Assembly: GCF_030407815.1 (NCBI RefSeq)
Contig: NZ_JASDCS010000007.1
Location: 215,733-279,732, forward strand
From: Psychrobacter sp. APC 3281
GTDB lineage: Bacteria > Pseudomonadota > Gammaproteobacteria > Pseudomonadales > Moraxellaceae
DNA length: 64,000 nucleotides
Direction of reading: 5' to 3'
Positions within the stretch are counted from its first letter, which is position 1. Every line of letters starts with the position of its first letter. The notes under the pieces were generated by a model, which saw nothing but the letters and a program-made list of their open reading frames with translations, made no database searches and was not told the DNA's origin. Positions 54,815 to 63,331 of this stretch are shown one piece after another. The position numbers and the translations under genes were made by a program.

Positions 54815-56023
54815 ATGACTGACCCCGCTCTACATACGCTTATTACGACAACGTCAGCAGCACTGCTAGCGTACATTGCACTGTGGTCAGGGCTACAAAC
54901 GTTTAATGCCAATCCTACCAAGCGCTTTATGCGTATTTGGGTGAAGCTAGCATTATATTATGCTGCTTATACGATGCCTGTTTGGGCAGTATTGCTTATC
55001 ATGGTTTGGTCACAGAACCTGATACCGATGTTAGCGCAGCTATCATTACCTGCCGTACTGATGGCAATATTGATGATGGGCTTATACTTTTATACTGTCA
55101 TTGTACAACCCAATCGCTTACGATTAGAGCATCATTCTATTGACTTAGATTTGTCTACACCGCTCAAAGTCGCCGTATTGGCAGATTTGCGTATAGGGAT
55201 ATACGGTGGTAAGCCGCGTCATATTCGCAAGTTGGTCTCTACTATTAATGCCTTGTCAGCAGACGCCGTACTGATTACTGGCGACTGGCTATATTATCCA
55301 AGTGCGGATCTAGTGGGTCAGTTAATGCTGTTTAAAGGGGTGAATAAACCTGTTTATACGGTCATGAGCACCTCGGACTTGCGTTATCAATCTATGAATA
55401 CGACCAAACAAGGTCAGCCATTATTAGAAGATACATTGGCCAGTACTTTTGATGTACTCGATATTAACTATATCGGTCAGCAATGTACGTCACTACCACT
55501 CAAATGTGCAAGAGCAACAAATGAGCAGGCAGTCGTCAATCAGTCGACTAATCAAACTAATAATCAAGACAGTGTTGAGCAAGAAAACCCGAATACAAAT
55601 TCATTAGTAGCGGTGCTTTGTGGCTGGCAAGATGTGCCCAAACAATCTACAGATATTGAAACGTCAGAAGCGACTGATAAAATAATGCTTGGATCGGAGA
55701 TTGCCAATGCCACCAGTCCAGTGATTATCTTGGCATCACGATTTGATAGTATCAGTGATCTGCCGAAATCTTTACAACCACGCCCTTTGTTGATAACAGG
55801 CGCTGCAAAGGCTATTCAAAAAAATATCCTACTTGCTCAAAAACAAAACGATATTCGACGCAGTAGTGAGCAATCAGCATTGCTATATAACAGTCGTATG
55901 GGTAAGCAGCGCGGCCTATATCAACATGCAAGCGCACAGATATTTGTTAGTAGCGGCATCGGTACGAGAGGGTTGCCTTTTCGATTCTATCGACCTACTA
56001 TCGATGTGTTGACGATTCGTTAA
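54815..56023 (+). CDS. Metallophosphoesterase-fold protein lacking metal ligands
   Basis: The 402-residue protein starts with three membrane helices (about residues 8-25, 45-65, 75-95), then a domain with the layout of YkuE/YaeI-type metallophosphoesterases: VAVLADLRIG, LITGDW and the terminal VSSGIGTRGLPFRFYRP. The metal ligands are altered. DxH is Asp124-Leu-Arg126, GNHD is Ser185-Thr-Ser-Asp188, and the GHTHGGQ loop is absent. A long polar insertion (about 230-275) also interrupts the fold. Probably inactive as a phosphatase. Its 278-base upstream gap to degP holds no other gene. Confidence 0.78.
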   Translation: MTDPALHTLITTTSAALLAYIALWSGLQTFNANPTKRFMRIWVKLALYYAAYTMPVWAVLLIMVWSQNLIPMLAQLSLPAVLMAILMMGLYFYTVIVQPNRLRLEHHSIDLDLSTPLKVAVLADLRIGIYGGKPRHIRKLVSTINALSADAVLITGDWLYYPSADLVGQLMLFKGVNKPVYTVMSTSDLRYQSMNTTKQGQPLLEDTLASTFDVLDINYIGQQCTSLPLKCARATNEQAVVNQSTNQTNNQDSVEQENPNTNSLVAVLCGWQDVPKQSTDIETSEATDKIMLGSEIANATSPVIILASRFDSISDLPKSLQPRPLLITGAAKAIQKNILLAQKQNDIRRSSEQSALLYNSRMGKQRGLYQHASAQIFVSSGIGTRGLPFRFYRPTIDVLTIR

Positions 56024-56472
56024 TATTACATAAGAGACTTATCAGCGTACATTGATTGCGCTAAACTGCTCCTTTAATGATGTAACTATTCATCTACAAG
56101 ATTTTAAGCCAAGCTTTATATATTTAAGCAAAAAATAATTCCCGTTTTTTGGTACTAAAATTATGTGCTGACTGCCAATTGATTGATAGCGGTCAAATCA
56201 AAATATGCTACACTAACGAGCACTCTTATTATTATATTTCTGTCGGTTAGTAAGCAGGCCTTTACTCTTGGTAAATTGCCATCACGATACTGATATCGTA
56301 GATATAATTATCTATGGTACAAACGCTATTATAGTAAGTAGATACGCAGCATTAACATCAAGTAAGTTACGCCATCAGCGTTTATCAACGCACATAAAGT
56401 AATGGCCACTTGCAAACGACCTATCATGTGACAGCTTTAATAAAAGCTAGGATAATACAGTAAGGCACGGTT
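56024..56472. other. Intergenic region upstream of dapA
   Basis: About 450 bases with no gene. A possible promoter lies around TTGATA (56184) with weak -10 candidates near 56209. No lysine riboswitch fold is evident, though I could not compute one. Confidence 0.4.
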
Positions 56473-57378
56473 ATGAGCACAGCATACGACGAGATCAAAA
56501 CCCGACTACAAGGCTCAATGGTAGCTTTGGTAACGCCCATGCACCCTGACGGTAAGGTCGATTATAAACGTCTCGCAGATCTCATAGATTGGCAGATCGA
56601 GCAGGGCACACACTGCCTTGTGGCTGTTGGTACTACTGGCGAATCAGCGACCCTATCTATGCAAGAGCATAGCGATGTCATTCGCTATTTTGTCCAGCAT
56701 GTCAAAGGTCGTGTACCGGTCATCGCGGGTACTGGTGCCAACAACACGATGGAAGCCATCAAGCTGACTCAGGATGCTGCCGATGCAGGTGCGGACTGCG
56801 CGTTGCTAGTTGCTCCTTACTACAATAAGCCGCCACAAGAAGGCTTATTCCAGCATTATCAAGCCATTGCCAAAGCCGTAAATATACCGCAAATGCTGTA
56901 TAACGTACCTGGCCGTACAGTGGTTGATATTGCTCAAGACACGGTCGAGCGTTTGTGTGACATCGATAATATCGTTGCTATCAAAGATGCGACAGGATCT
57001 GTCGGTCGCGGTGAGCAATTGATAAAAGCCGTTGGTGACAGAATGGTTGTACTATCTGGTGATGACGGCACTGCACTTGATCTAATGAAAGTAGGCGGTA
57101 AAGGCAATATCTCAGTCACTGCTAACGTAGCGCCAAAAGCCATGAGTGAGACTTTTTCTGCGGGTTTGCGTGGTGATTTTGAAGCGGCTGGTAAAATCCA
57201 TGACGTGGTCAAGCATCTGCACCGTGACCTATTTATCGAATCAAGCCCTATCCCAGCGAAGTACGCCTTGCATAAAATGGGCATTATCGATAAAGGTATT
57301 CGTCTGCCATTGGTTTGGCTCGCGGAGCAGCATCATGCGACTATCGATGAAGCATTGGTTCGAGCAAACATACGATAA
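56473..57378 (+). CDS. dapA: 4-hydroxy-tetrahydrodipicolinate synthase
   Basis: Condenses pyruvate with aspartate semialdehyde, the first step of lysine and diaminopimelate synthesis. The 301-residue barrel has GSMVALVTPMHPDG, VAVGTTGESATLS, LLVAPYYNKPPQEGLF, catalytic tyrosine in MLYNVPGRT, Schiff-base lysine in AIKDATGS and LSGDDGTAL. It leads the dapA-bamC-purC order of E. coli. Confidence 0.96.
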   Translation: MSTAYDEIKTRLQGSMVALVTPMHPDGKVDYKRLADLIDWQIEQGTHCLVAVGTTGESATLSMQEHSDVIRYFVQHVKGRVPVIAGTGANNTMEAIKLTQDAADAGADCALLVAPYYNKPPQEGLFQHYQAIAKAVNIPQMLYNVPGRTVVDIAQDTVERLCDIDNIVAIKDATGSVGRGEQLIKAVGDRMVVLSGDDGTALDLMKVGGKGNISVTANVAPKAMSETFSAGLRGDFEAAGKIHDVVKHLHRDLFIESSPIPAKYALHKMGIIDKGIRLPLVWLAEQHHATIDEALVRANIR

Positions 57379-57519
57379 ATTGATATTTAGCCAATTGATA
57401 TTCAGCGATTTTAGATTTGTTGCTAGTTGGATAATTGATATTCGAGCTAGCAGCAAGTCACCTTATCACGATAAGTCAATCGCCTACATGAGCAATAACT
57501 GCTAACTCAGAGAGACAAC

Positions 57520-57846
57520 ATGATGACAGTAACATCAAAGACAGCATCATCAACGACAAAATTATTTCCAGCAATGCTGACCTTGGTTTTGGGTAGCACT
57601 TTGGTATTGAGCGGCTGTCAAGCGACCAAAAACCTGCTTGGTAAACGTGATAACGGCAGCTTAGACTATCAACAAAGCAAAAAGCTTGCACCGATAGAGC
57701 TACCTGCCGCCCAAGAAACGGCACCTTTTGTCCCTTTATATTCAACACCTAATGCTGGGGTAAACACGCTCCAACTAAAAAATGAGTCAGGCAATCAGTA
57801 TCAGCTGCCAAAACCTCAGCGTGCTGTTAGCAACACTTCGAACTAA
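57520..57846 (+). CDS. Small lipoprotein at the BamC position (minimal BamC-like)
   Basis: A 108-residue lipoprotein with lipobox LSGC (Cys33 from ATG 57520; ATG 57523 is a near-identical start). The mature part of about 75 residues is unstructured, with LDYQQSKKLAPIELPA resembling the N-terminal BamD-binding region of BamC (NlpB). It lies between dapA and purC, where bamC sits in E. coli. The two helix-grip domains of full BamC (about 344 residues) are missing. A Bam-complex role is inferred from position and the N-terminal likeness. Confidence 0.75.
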   Translation: MMTVTSKTASSTTKLFPAMLTLVLGSTLVLSGCQATKNLLGKRDNGSLDYQQSKKLAPIELPAAQETAPFVPLYSTPNAGVNTLQLKNESGNQYQLPKPQRAVSNTSN

Positions 57847-57973
57847 ACTTATTCCCTTATCTATATCGCTGACTGTTGCGTTTTTATCATAGCCGCAAAC
57901 CATGTATCTTACATCAGTCAGCGGTAGCTGCGCGTTTTTACCACATAAGCTTGAACGAACAGGAACCCCCATA

Positions 57974-58687
57974 ATGCAAAAGCAACAACTGCTGTATAAA
58001 GGTAAAGCTAAATCTGTCTATGAAACAGAGGATAACGATCTTCTGATTTTGCACTTCCGTGATGATACCTCAGCGCTTGATGGTAAGCGTATCGAACAAT
58101 TAGCACGTAAAGGTGTGGTTAATAACCGCTTTAATGCTTTTATCATGCAAAAATTGTCTGATGCTGGTATCGAAACACATTTCGAGAAGCAATTATCTGA
58201 TGACGAAGTGTTGGTTAAACGCTTGGACATGATTCCTGTAGAGTGCGTGGTGCGTAACTTTGCAGCTGGTAGTTTGGTACGTCGTTTAGGCTTAGAAGAA
58301 GGTCAGGCATTGACGCCGCCAACGTATGAGCTGTTTTATAAAGATGATGCGCTAGGTGATCCAATGGTTAACGAGTCACTTTCTGTGTCTCTTGGTTGGG
58401 CGACCAAAGAGCAATTGGCTAAGATGGAAGAGCTAACCTATCAAGTCAACGATGTATTAAAGGCATTGTTTGATGCGGGTGATTTGATTCTAGTTGATTT
58501 TAAACTAGAGTTTGGCGTATTCCATGACCGTATCGTGTTAGGTGACGAGTTCTCACCAGATGGCTGCCGTATCTGGGATAAGAACACTAAGAAGAAACTT
58601 GATAAAGACCGTTTCCGTCAGTCATTAGGCGATGTAATCGAAGCTTATGAAGAAGTCGCTGACCGTATTGGTGTACCATTAAAATAA
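57974..58687 (+). CDS. purC: Phosphoribosylaminoimidazole-succinocarboxamide synthase
   Basis: SAICAR synthetase of purine synthesis. ATG 57974 gives 237 residues, the E. coli length, with AGGAA eight bases upstream. Signatures are [40 protein letters not shown] and [30 protein letters not shown]. The longer frame from 57902 was rejected. It is followed directly by a terminator. Confidence 0.96.
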   Translation: MQKQQLLYKGKAKSVYETEDNDLLILHFRDDTSALDGKRIEQLARKGVVNNRFNAFIMQKLSDAGIETHFEKQLSDDEVLVKRLDMIPVECVVRNFAAGSLVRRLGLEEGQALTPPTYELFYKDDALGDPMVNESLSVSLGWATKEQLAKMEELTYQVNDVLKALFDAGDLILVDFKLEFGVFHDRIVLGDEFSPDGCRIWDKNTKKKLDKDRFRQSLGDVIEAYEEVADRIGVPLK

Positions 58688-58710
58688 GTATCTGATACTT
58701 AGCATACAAT

Positions 58711-58740
58711 AAAAAACTGAGCCATATGCTCAGTTTTTTT
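58711..58740 (+). terminator. Terminator after purC
   Basis: AAAAAACTGAGC and GCTCAGTTTTTT form a perfect stem over a five-base loop, closing the dapA-bamC-purC run. Confidence 0.9.
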
Positions 58741-58758
58741 ATGGCATTATATTTATGA

Positions 58759-58781
58759 TGGTACCCTAGTGAGGATTCGAA
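58759..58781 (-). other. tRNA 3'-end fragment (probable attachment-site remnant)
   Basis: On the minus strand the sequence reads T-loop TTCGAAT, five-base T-stem side CCTCA, seven-base acceptor side CTAGGGT, discriminator A and CCA: exactly the spacing of a tRNA 3' end. The expected partner TGAGG is missing on the other side of the loop, where AAACA is found, so this is not a tRNA gene. Such fragments are left where tRNA-targeting integrases recombine. Which tRNA supplied it is unclear. Confidence 0.55.
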
Positions 58782-58805
58782 TGTTTGGCTATGGGCTAAT
58801 GGTAT

Positions 58806-58854
58806 CAATGTTTTAAAACATTGGAATACTCACAGTGTACTTCATGGTGTACTT
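58806..58854. repeat. Perfect palindrome and paired direct repeats near the tRNA fragment
   Basis: CAATGTTTTAAAACATTG (58806-58823) is a perfect 18-base palindrome. Twelve bases further, GTGTACTT occurs twice (58835-58842 and 58847-58854). The arrangement resembles integrase or operator sites, but no integrase gene is present. The rest of the 58,741-59,025 gap holds no gene. Confidence 0.5.
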
Positions 58855-59025
58855 ACCATATATATTCTACTCGTGATTAGTGCGCCATACCGGCATCGAT
58901 CTGCTAGTGTTATATGTGAACTTAATTACTATAAAACCCACAGCATAGGATTATCGAGCTGTATGATTAGAATCTTCCAAGTTAATTTCTATGGGATTGA
59001 CGGCAGGGGTCACTTATTAGTTGAC

Positions 59026-59343
59026 CTAAATTAGTATCAAATGTATCGAAGGACTTTCTTCATTTCGAATCGACTTAGCATTAACATATTTAATAGCAAG
59101 AAAAAAAATATTTATAATTATGTCGTTCTCGTAAGGAAAGTTTTTAATCGTTAGATTTAACACTTCATTTTCTCCTATAGTAACCTCCGACATGCCGTAT
59201 TCTGGATAGCGTATGTCACCTAAGCAATCCATTAAGGCATGAATATTAGCACCATAAAAATCTGGAAAACCAAAAGCATGCTTTAATTTTGTGTGCATCT
59301 TGTCTGCTGTATCAACACCTTTAAAATCTATAACCATTTCCAT
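59026..59343 (-). CDS. Barstar-like ribonuclease inhibitor (orphan)
   Basis: The 105-residue protein has the barstar signature FGFPDFYGANIHALMDCLGD near residues 29-48, the region that blocks the active site of barnase. The end of the protein is AT-rich in coding sequence, hydrophobic (IIINIFFLAI) and ends ILI. No barnase or other RNase toxin lies beside it, so it may protect against a toxin from other cells. The neighbours are purC and a Sel1 lipoprotein. Composition is more AT-rich than the core genes, suggesting acquisition. Confidence 0.78.
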   Translation of the reverse strand: MEMVIDFKGVDTADKMHTKLKHAFGFPDFYGANIHALMDCLGDIRYPEYGMSEVTIGENEVLNLTIKNFPYENDIIINIFFLAIKYVNAKSIRNEESPSIHLILI

Positions 59344-59392
59344 ATATTATCACCATTTTTTTAAGTGTAGTCTGACCTAACCGAGATACCTC

Positions 59393-60112
59393 ATGAAGAT
59401 AGAGCATCTAGTATACAAAGGAATTTACAAATTAACTCTACTTATTTTTATGGCAAGTACATCTATGTCTATTTTGGCATGCAGCTCTATAACTACTAAA
59501 ACGTCAGTCGAACGGGAAAACATAGAAGCTCAAAATAATCTCGGCTCATTATATGAGTATGGTCAGGGCGTCCCGCAAAGCTATGATGAGGCTTTCAAGT
59601 TATATCAGGGAGCTGCTGAAAAAGGGTTAGCCTCTGCTCAATATAACCTAGCTGAGCTTTACTATGATGGCTTGGGCGTCAATCAAGATTATACAAAGGC
59701 GCTAAATTGGTATCAGAAGGCGGCTGATCAGGGAATGGCAGAAGCACAATTTATAGTTGGACTAATGCATCACCATGGACGAGGCGTAGCGCAAGATTAT
59801 AGTAAAGCCCTTGAATGGTATCTAAGAGCCAGCGATCAAGAGTATTCTAGAGCACAAAATAATATTGGAGATATGTATGAGAATGGGGTGGGAGTCAGCC
59901 AAAATTATGAAAGAGCATTCGAATGGTACTTCAAATCAGCAAACCAGAAACAAGATAATTCTTTATCTCAGAATAGCTTAGGTATTATGTATGAAGAGGG
60001 TAGAGGTGTTCGAAGAGATTTATCTAAGGCAAAAGAGTGGTTTAATAAAGCTTGTAGTAACGGTATTGAGTCTAGTTGCGCTGACTATGATCGCTTAACA
60101 AAGTATAATTGA
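59393..60112 (+). CDS. Sel1-repeat lipoprotein
   Basis: A 239-residue protein with a signal peptide and lipobox ILAC (about residue 30). The mature part is five tandem Sel1-type helical repeats of about 36 residues: GSLYEYGQGVPQSYDEAFKLY, AELYYDGLGVNQDYTKALNWY, GLMHHHGRGVAQDYSKALEWY, GDMYENGVGVSQNYERAFEWY and GIMYEEGRGVRRDLSKAKEWF. Sel1 proteins act as scaffolds or in host or phage interaction; no specific role is known here. It is divergent from the barstar gene with a 49-base gap, so they may share regulation. Confidence 0.88.
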   Translation: MKIEHLVYKGIYKLTLLIFMASTSMSILACSSITTKTSVERENIEAQNNLGSLYEYGQGVPQSYDEAFKLYQGAAEKGLASAQYNLAELYYDGLGVNQDYTKALNWYQKAADQGMAEAQFIVGLMHHHGRGVAQDYSKALEWYLRASDQEYSRAQNNIGDMYENGVGVSQNYERAFEWYFKSANQKQDNSLSQNSLGIMYEEGRGVRRDLSKAKEWFNKACSNGIESSCADYDRLTKYN

Positions 60113-60173
60113 GTTTAGATATTTGAAACTGACAAACTTGTTTTATAACTGCGGCAAAAAGGGTATACCCCAT

Positions 60174-60254
60174 CGGAACCAACCAAACAGACCTCTAAAA
60201 CAATGAATAGACCACCCAAAACAGACCGCTATAATAGAACCACTTAAAACGGAC
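60174..60254. repeat. Three degenerate 20-21 bp direct repeats
   Basis: Copies start at 60174, 60207 and 60234, with spacings of 33 and 27 bases. The shared core is AACCACCCAAAACAGACC, the second copy closest and the third reading ACCACTTAAAACGGAC. A GGGTATACCC palindrome (60161-60170) precedes them. Arrays like this occur at transposon ends as transposase-binding sites; no transposase is nearby. The 321-base gap between the Sel1 and mpg genes is otherwise empty. Confidence 0.5.
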
Positions 60255-60433
60255 TGCAATTCCTATCCATTTATCAATCAGTAACACCCTTTATGCACAG
60301 GCTTGTAGTTAGCTCGTATAAAAAACCAAACATAGCGGCAACACTGTCCTCGATACCTTATCTTACTTTTATGCTAATTTGTTAGTACTTACTCATATCA
60401 ATATAGACTATAAAAATAAAAAAGGTTTCGCTA

Positions 60434-61066
60434 ATGTCTACTGTCTCATCAACTGTTTTGGAGCCTGACTGGTTCACTCGTCCGACCTGTGTAGTCGCTG
60501 CTGATCTGATTGGTAAAGTCTTATGTCGACAGCTAACCGATAGCGATGGACAGCAAAAAACGCTACGTATGCGTATCTCTGAGACCGAAGCCTATATTGG
60601 TCAAGATGATCCCGCTTGCCACTCACATGCAGGTACTCGAACGGCGCGCACAGAAATTATGTATGAGCAAGGCGGTGTGTTCTATGTCTATTTGACCTAT
60701 GGCGTGCATCATATGCTAAATTTGATTAGCGGCTCTGTAGAGTCACCTGAATCGGTATTGATCCGCGCTGGGTTTTTGACCGATGATAGTGACCGTCTGA
60801 TTGAAGAGCAACAACTCAGCCCAGATAAGCAATTTACACATTCTAAGCAGTTCGCAGGCCCTGGCAAATTGACCAAACGCTTGCAAATTGATCGCGATTT
60901 ATATGGCAAACCTATTTCGCCGGCATCAGAAGTTTGGATAGAAGATGATAATTGTCAGCCACCTGTATCACTACGCCCACGTATTGGTATCGATTATGCA
61001 GGCGATGCCAAAGACTGGCTGCTACGTTATATATGGACCGATCATCCTTCCTTATCTAAGAACTAG
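60434..61066 (+). CDS. mpg: 3-methyladenine DNA glycosylase (AAG/Mpg family)
   Basis: Removes alkylated purines. The 210-residue protein has the AAG-family blocks ADLIGKVLCRQL, ISETEAYIGQDDPACHSHAG (catalytic glutamate), MYEQGGVFYVYLTYGVHHMLN, VLIRAG and GPGKLTKRLQID. The length is typical. AAAGG upstream of ATG 60434 is the ribosome-binding site. Confidence 0.94.
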   Translation: MSTVSSTVLEPDWFTRPTCVVAADLIGKVLCRQLTDSDGQQKTLRMRISETEAYIGQDDPACHSHAGTRTARTEIMYEQGGVFYVYLTYGVHHMLNLISGSVESPESVLIRAGFLTDDSDRLIEEQQLSPDKQFTHSKQFAGPGKLTKRLQIDRDLYGKPISPASEVWIEDDNCQPPVSLRPRIGIDYAGDAKDWLLRYIWTDHPSLSKN

Positions 61067-61103
61067 CAAATTGAGATTCAAAACCATTCTATGAGGTAAG
61101 CCT

Positions 61104-61415
61104 ATGTATAAGTTGACCGTTTTTATTCCTGATGCAGCGTTAGACCAAGTGAAGTCTGCTCTGTTTACTGCTGGCGCTGGGAAGATTGGAAACTATGAGC
61201 AATGCTGTTGGCAGGTACGAGGGGTCGGTCAGTTTATGCCACTATCAGGCAGTGAGCCGCACATTGGTACACAGGATAGTTTAGAAATGGTCGATGAGTG
61301 GCGAATGGAAATGGTGGTGGATGAAGCCTTTATCGATGCTACCATTGCCGCGTTAAAAGAAGCGCATCCCTATGAAACGCCAGCTTATGATGTGATAAAA
61401 GTCTTGGATTTTTAG
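61104..61415 (+). CDS. NIF3/YqfO insertion-domain-like protein
   Basis: The 103-residue protein resembles the CutA-like domain found inside NIF3/YqfO proteins: YKLTVFIPDAALDQVKSALFTAGAGKIGNYEQC, FMPLSGSEPHIG and EAHPYETPAYDVI. Stand-alone versions are common in gammaproteobacteria; function is not established. It follows mpg by 37 bases and is probably co-transcribed. Confidence 0.87.
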   Translation: MYKLTVFIPDAALDQVKSALFTAGAGKIGNYEQCCWQVRGVGQFMPLSGSEPHIGTQDSLEMVDEWRMEMVVDEAFIDATIAALKEAHPYETPAYDVIKVLDF

Positions 61416-61466
61416 TTTTATATAGAAAAATACCAGATTCTTGAGTGTAAGATTTTTCATAAAAAA

Positions 61467-61497
61467 ACCAAATAAATCATTTGATGACTTATTTGGT
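61467..61497. terminator. Possible bidirectional terminator hairpin
   Basis: ACCAAATAA and TTATTTGGT, extended by TCAT/ATGA, form a hairpin between convergent genes, with an A-tract to the left for the leftward gene. The rightward T-tract is poor. Confidence 0.6.
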
Positions 61498-61557
61498 CAT
61501 AGAGTTTTTGTTGTTTCAACTGAGTATCAACAGCGAATATCAGACCCTGACAACTGA

Positions 61558-61932
61558 TTAATCTTTTTTAAGTTTAATCACGTTGTAGCTTGGATAGCCT
61601 AGCTCGATTTTATAATCGTCGCGTCCACGTTCAGCCTTTATCTTAATCTTACGATCACCGTTTTTATACTTAACGTCTTTGACACGATATCCCATGCTAC
61701 GGACTTTACTAGCAGCTCGTTGCTCGACAACGGAGACATAGCTGTTTTTATCGTTCTTTTTGTCTTTGTGTTTTTTATGGCCTTTATTGTCCTTATGAGT
61801 ATGCTCGTATAGGTCGTCATAGCCATTGTAGCCATTCGGCGCAGTCACACAGCCTGTGGTCACTGCCAATAAAGCTGCGACTATGCTGCCAGTCGCTACC
61901 GTTTTTAATGTTGAAAATGATAGGGTTTTCAT
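61558..61932 (-). CDS. Small lipoprotein with one PepSY-like repeat
   Basis: The 124-residue precursor has lipobox TTGC (about residue 28), a Lys/His/Asp-rich linker (TRKDN-type, residues 42-65) and a C-terminal beta-rich unit of about 48 residues: RSMGYRVKDVKYKNGDRKI and YKIELGYPSYNVIKLKKD. The same unit appears twice in the upstream neighbour at 62017. The fold resembles a PepSY domain. Function is unknown. GGAG precedes the ATG. Confidence 0.76.
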   Translation of the reverse strand: MKTLSFSTLKTVATGSIVAALLAVTTGCVTAPNGYNGYDDLYEHTHKDNKGHKKHKDKKNDKNSYVSVVEQRAASKVRSMGYRVKDVKYKNGDRKIKIKAERGRDDYKIELGYPSYNVIKLKKD

Positions 61933-62016
61933 AATGATCTCCTAATAATATATTGTTGCTCAATATGGGTAAGAGTTAAACGTACCTAGGTAATTAGCTA
62001 AAAATGCTAAAAGTAA

Positions 62017-62676
62017 TCAATCTTTTCTGACTTTGATCACATCTAAATTTGGATAACTTAATAGTATTTCGTACTTCTGTGAACCGCGTTTGGCCTCAAT
62101 TTCAAAGACGCCTCGCTTGTTTTTCTCTTCAAGCTCGATATCTTCAACACGGTAGCCCATAGCCCTTACTTTGTTGATAGCACGGCGTTTGATAGTTGGG
62201 TAACGTGCTTCTCTTTTAATAGTGTCTTCAACATCGCCTTTTTTATAGCGCTGACCATTTTGATAATTACCTTGATGCTTGTTTTCTTTATAGCGGTCAT
62301 TATTCTTTTGCGACTTATTACCCCAGTTATCTGGCCATGCTCTTTTGCTTGAGCTGATGAGTCTTAGGGTAGGGTAAGTATATTTTAGCTCGTAGGCTTG
62401 GTTGTTCTTTTTAGCATAAGCCGTAAGAGCTCGATCACCGCGGTAACTATCAGCTCTGATATCTATAACCTGATAGCCTTTGCGACGCAAGTCTTGTCGA
62501 AGCTGCTGACTTACGCGATTAAAATTATTGTTCTGGCTATTATTATCACCACGATAGACAGGCTGATTGTCATATCCTGGACCTACAACCGCACAACCCA
62601 CTGTCGTACCCAATAATGCAACGACAAGACCAGTAGACAAAGTGGCCTTAATAGAGAAAGGTTTTATTGTTTTCAT
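62017..62676 (-). CDS. Lipoprotein with two PepSY-like repeats
   Basis: The 219-residue precursor has a signal peptide with lipobox TVGC (about residue 28). Unit 1 (about residues 62-110) reads RRKGYQVIDIRADSYRGDRA...LKYTYPTLRLI; unit 2 (about 170-219) reads RAMGYRVEDIELEEKNKRG...ILLSYPNLDVIKVRKD. A basic Asn/Gln-rich linker separates them. Unit 2 is nearly collinear with the single unit of the downstream gene. The two genes are 84 bases apart on one strand, so likely an operon derived by duplication. Confidence 0.76.
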   Translation of the reverse strand: MKTIKPFSIKATLSTGLVVALLGTTVGCAVVGPGYDNQPVYRGDNNSQNNNFNRVSQQLRQDLRRKGYQVIDIRADSYRGDRALTAYAKKNNQAYELKYTYPTLRLISSSKRAWPDNWGNKSQKNNDRYKENKHQGNYQNGQRYKKGDVEDTIKREARYPTIKRRAINKVRAMGYRVEDIELEEKNKRGVFEIEAKRGSQKYEILLSYPNLDVIKVRKD

Positions 62677-63231
62677 GAGGCAATATCCTATGATGGTATT
62701 AATTAGGCAGTGTAGATTAGAAATATCTATACCTGATATAACTATAAGATTTTAAAGGTATTTTGGTTCGTCAAGTTAGCTAGCAGTTAGCAGGTGTCTC
62801 TGGTAGTTTATTTTACGAAATATTTCCTTACATTATCTATAATAGAGTACAAAACTTTGCGGTAGGTGTCATTTGCGTTAATAAGTTGTAATAATTGTGG
62901 TAAGTAAAATAGATTGTTGTAAGCATATGCTTACACGCAATGACGTTTACGCGACTTAACATACGAGTGAGAGTTAGGCATTATAGTCACACGGCATTAG
63001 GGAATATGACTCAAGGATTGAGTTGACCGCATTAAGGATAATGATTCGATAACTAGCGTCAGGATGACAATAGCGATTGAAGTAAGGACATATACCCTTT
63101 GCTGATAGCAGCAAGTAATACTGAAGCTGTAGTGTAGTAAAAAGGGCAGGATGCCCAGTATCACAATATACTGAATATTTGTGCAAGGATGCATGAAAAG
63201 CAGTCGTGATAGGTAACATGGATAGTTAACA
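62677..63231. other. Intergenic region without genes
   Basis: Over 550 AT-rich bases. Short frames on both strands have no ribosome-binding site or recognisable product. It includes the promoter of the lipoprotein pair at its left. Confidence 0.45.
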
Positions 63232-63269
63232 ATAAAACCGCATAACAATTGATTGCTATGCGGTTTTAT
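63232..63269. terminator. Hairpin, distal copy
   Basis: ATAAAACCGCATA and TATGCGGTTTTAT form a 13-base stem over a 12-base loop. The stem nearly equals that of the hairpin at 63332. Confidence 0.7.
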
Positions 63270-63331
63270 CGTGTCTGGAGGACGGTGATTTATTTTTCCG
63301 ACAGCTTATCTATACAGTATAAATCTGCCAC

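Noticed and set aside
58741..58800. Complete tRNA gene
   Set aside because: Only the 3' part fits; the T-stem partner and the remaining arms are absent.
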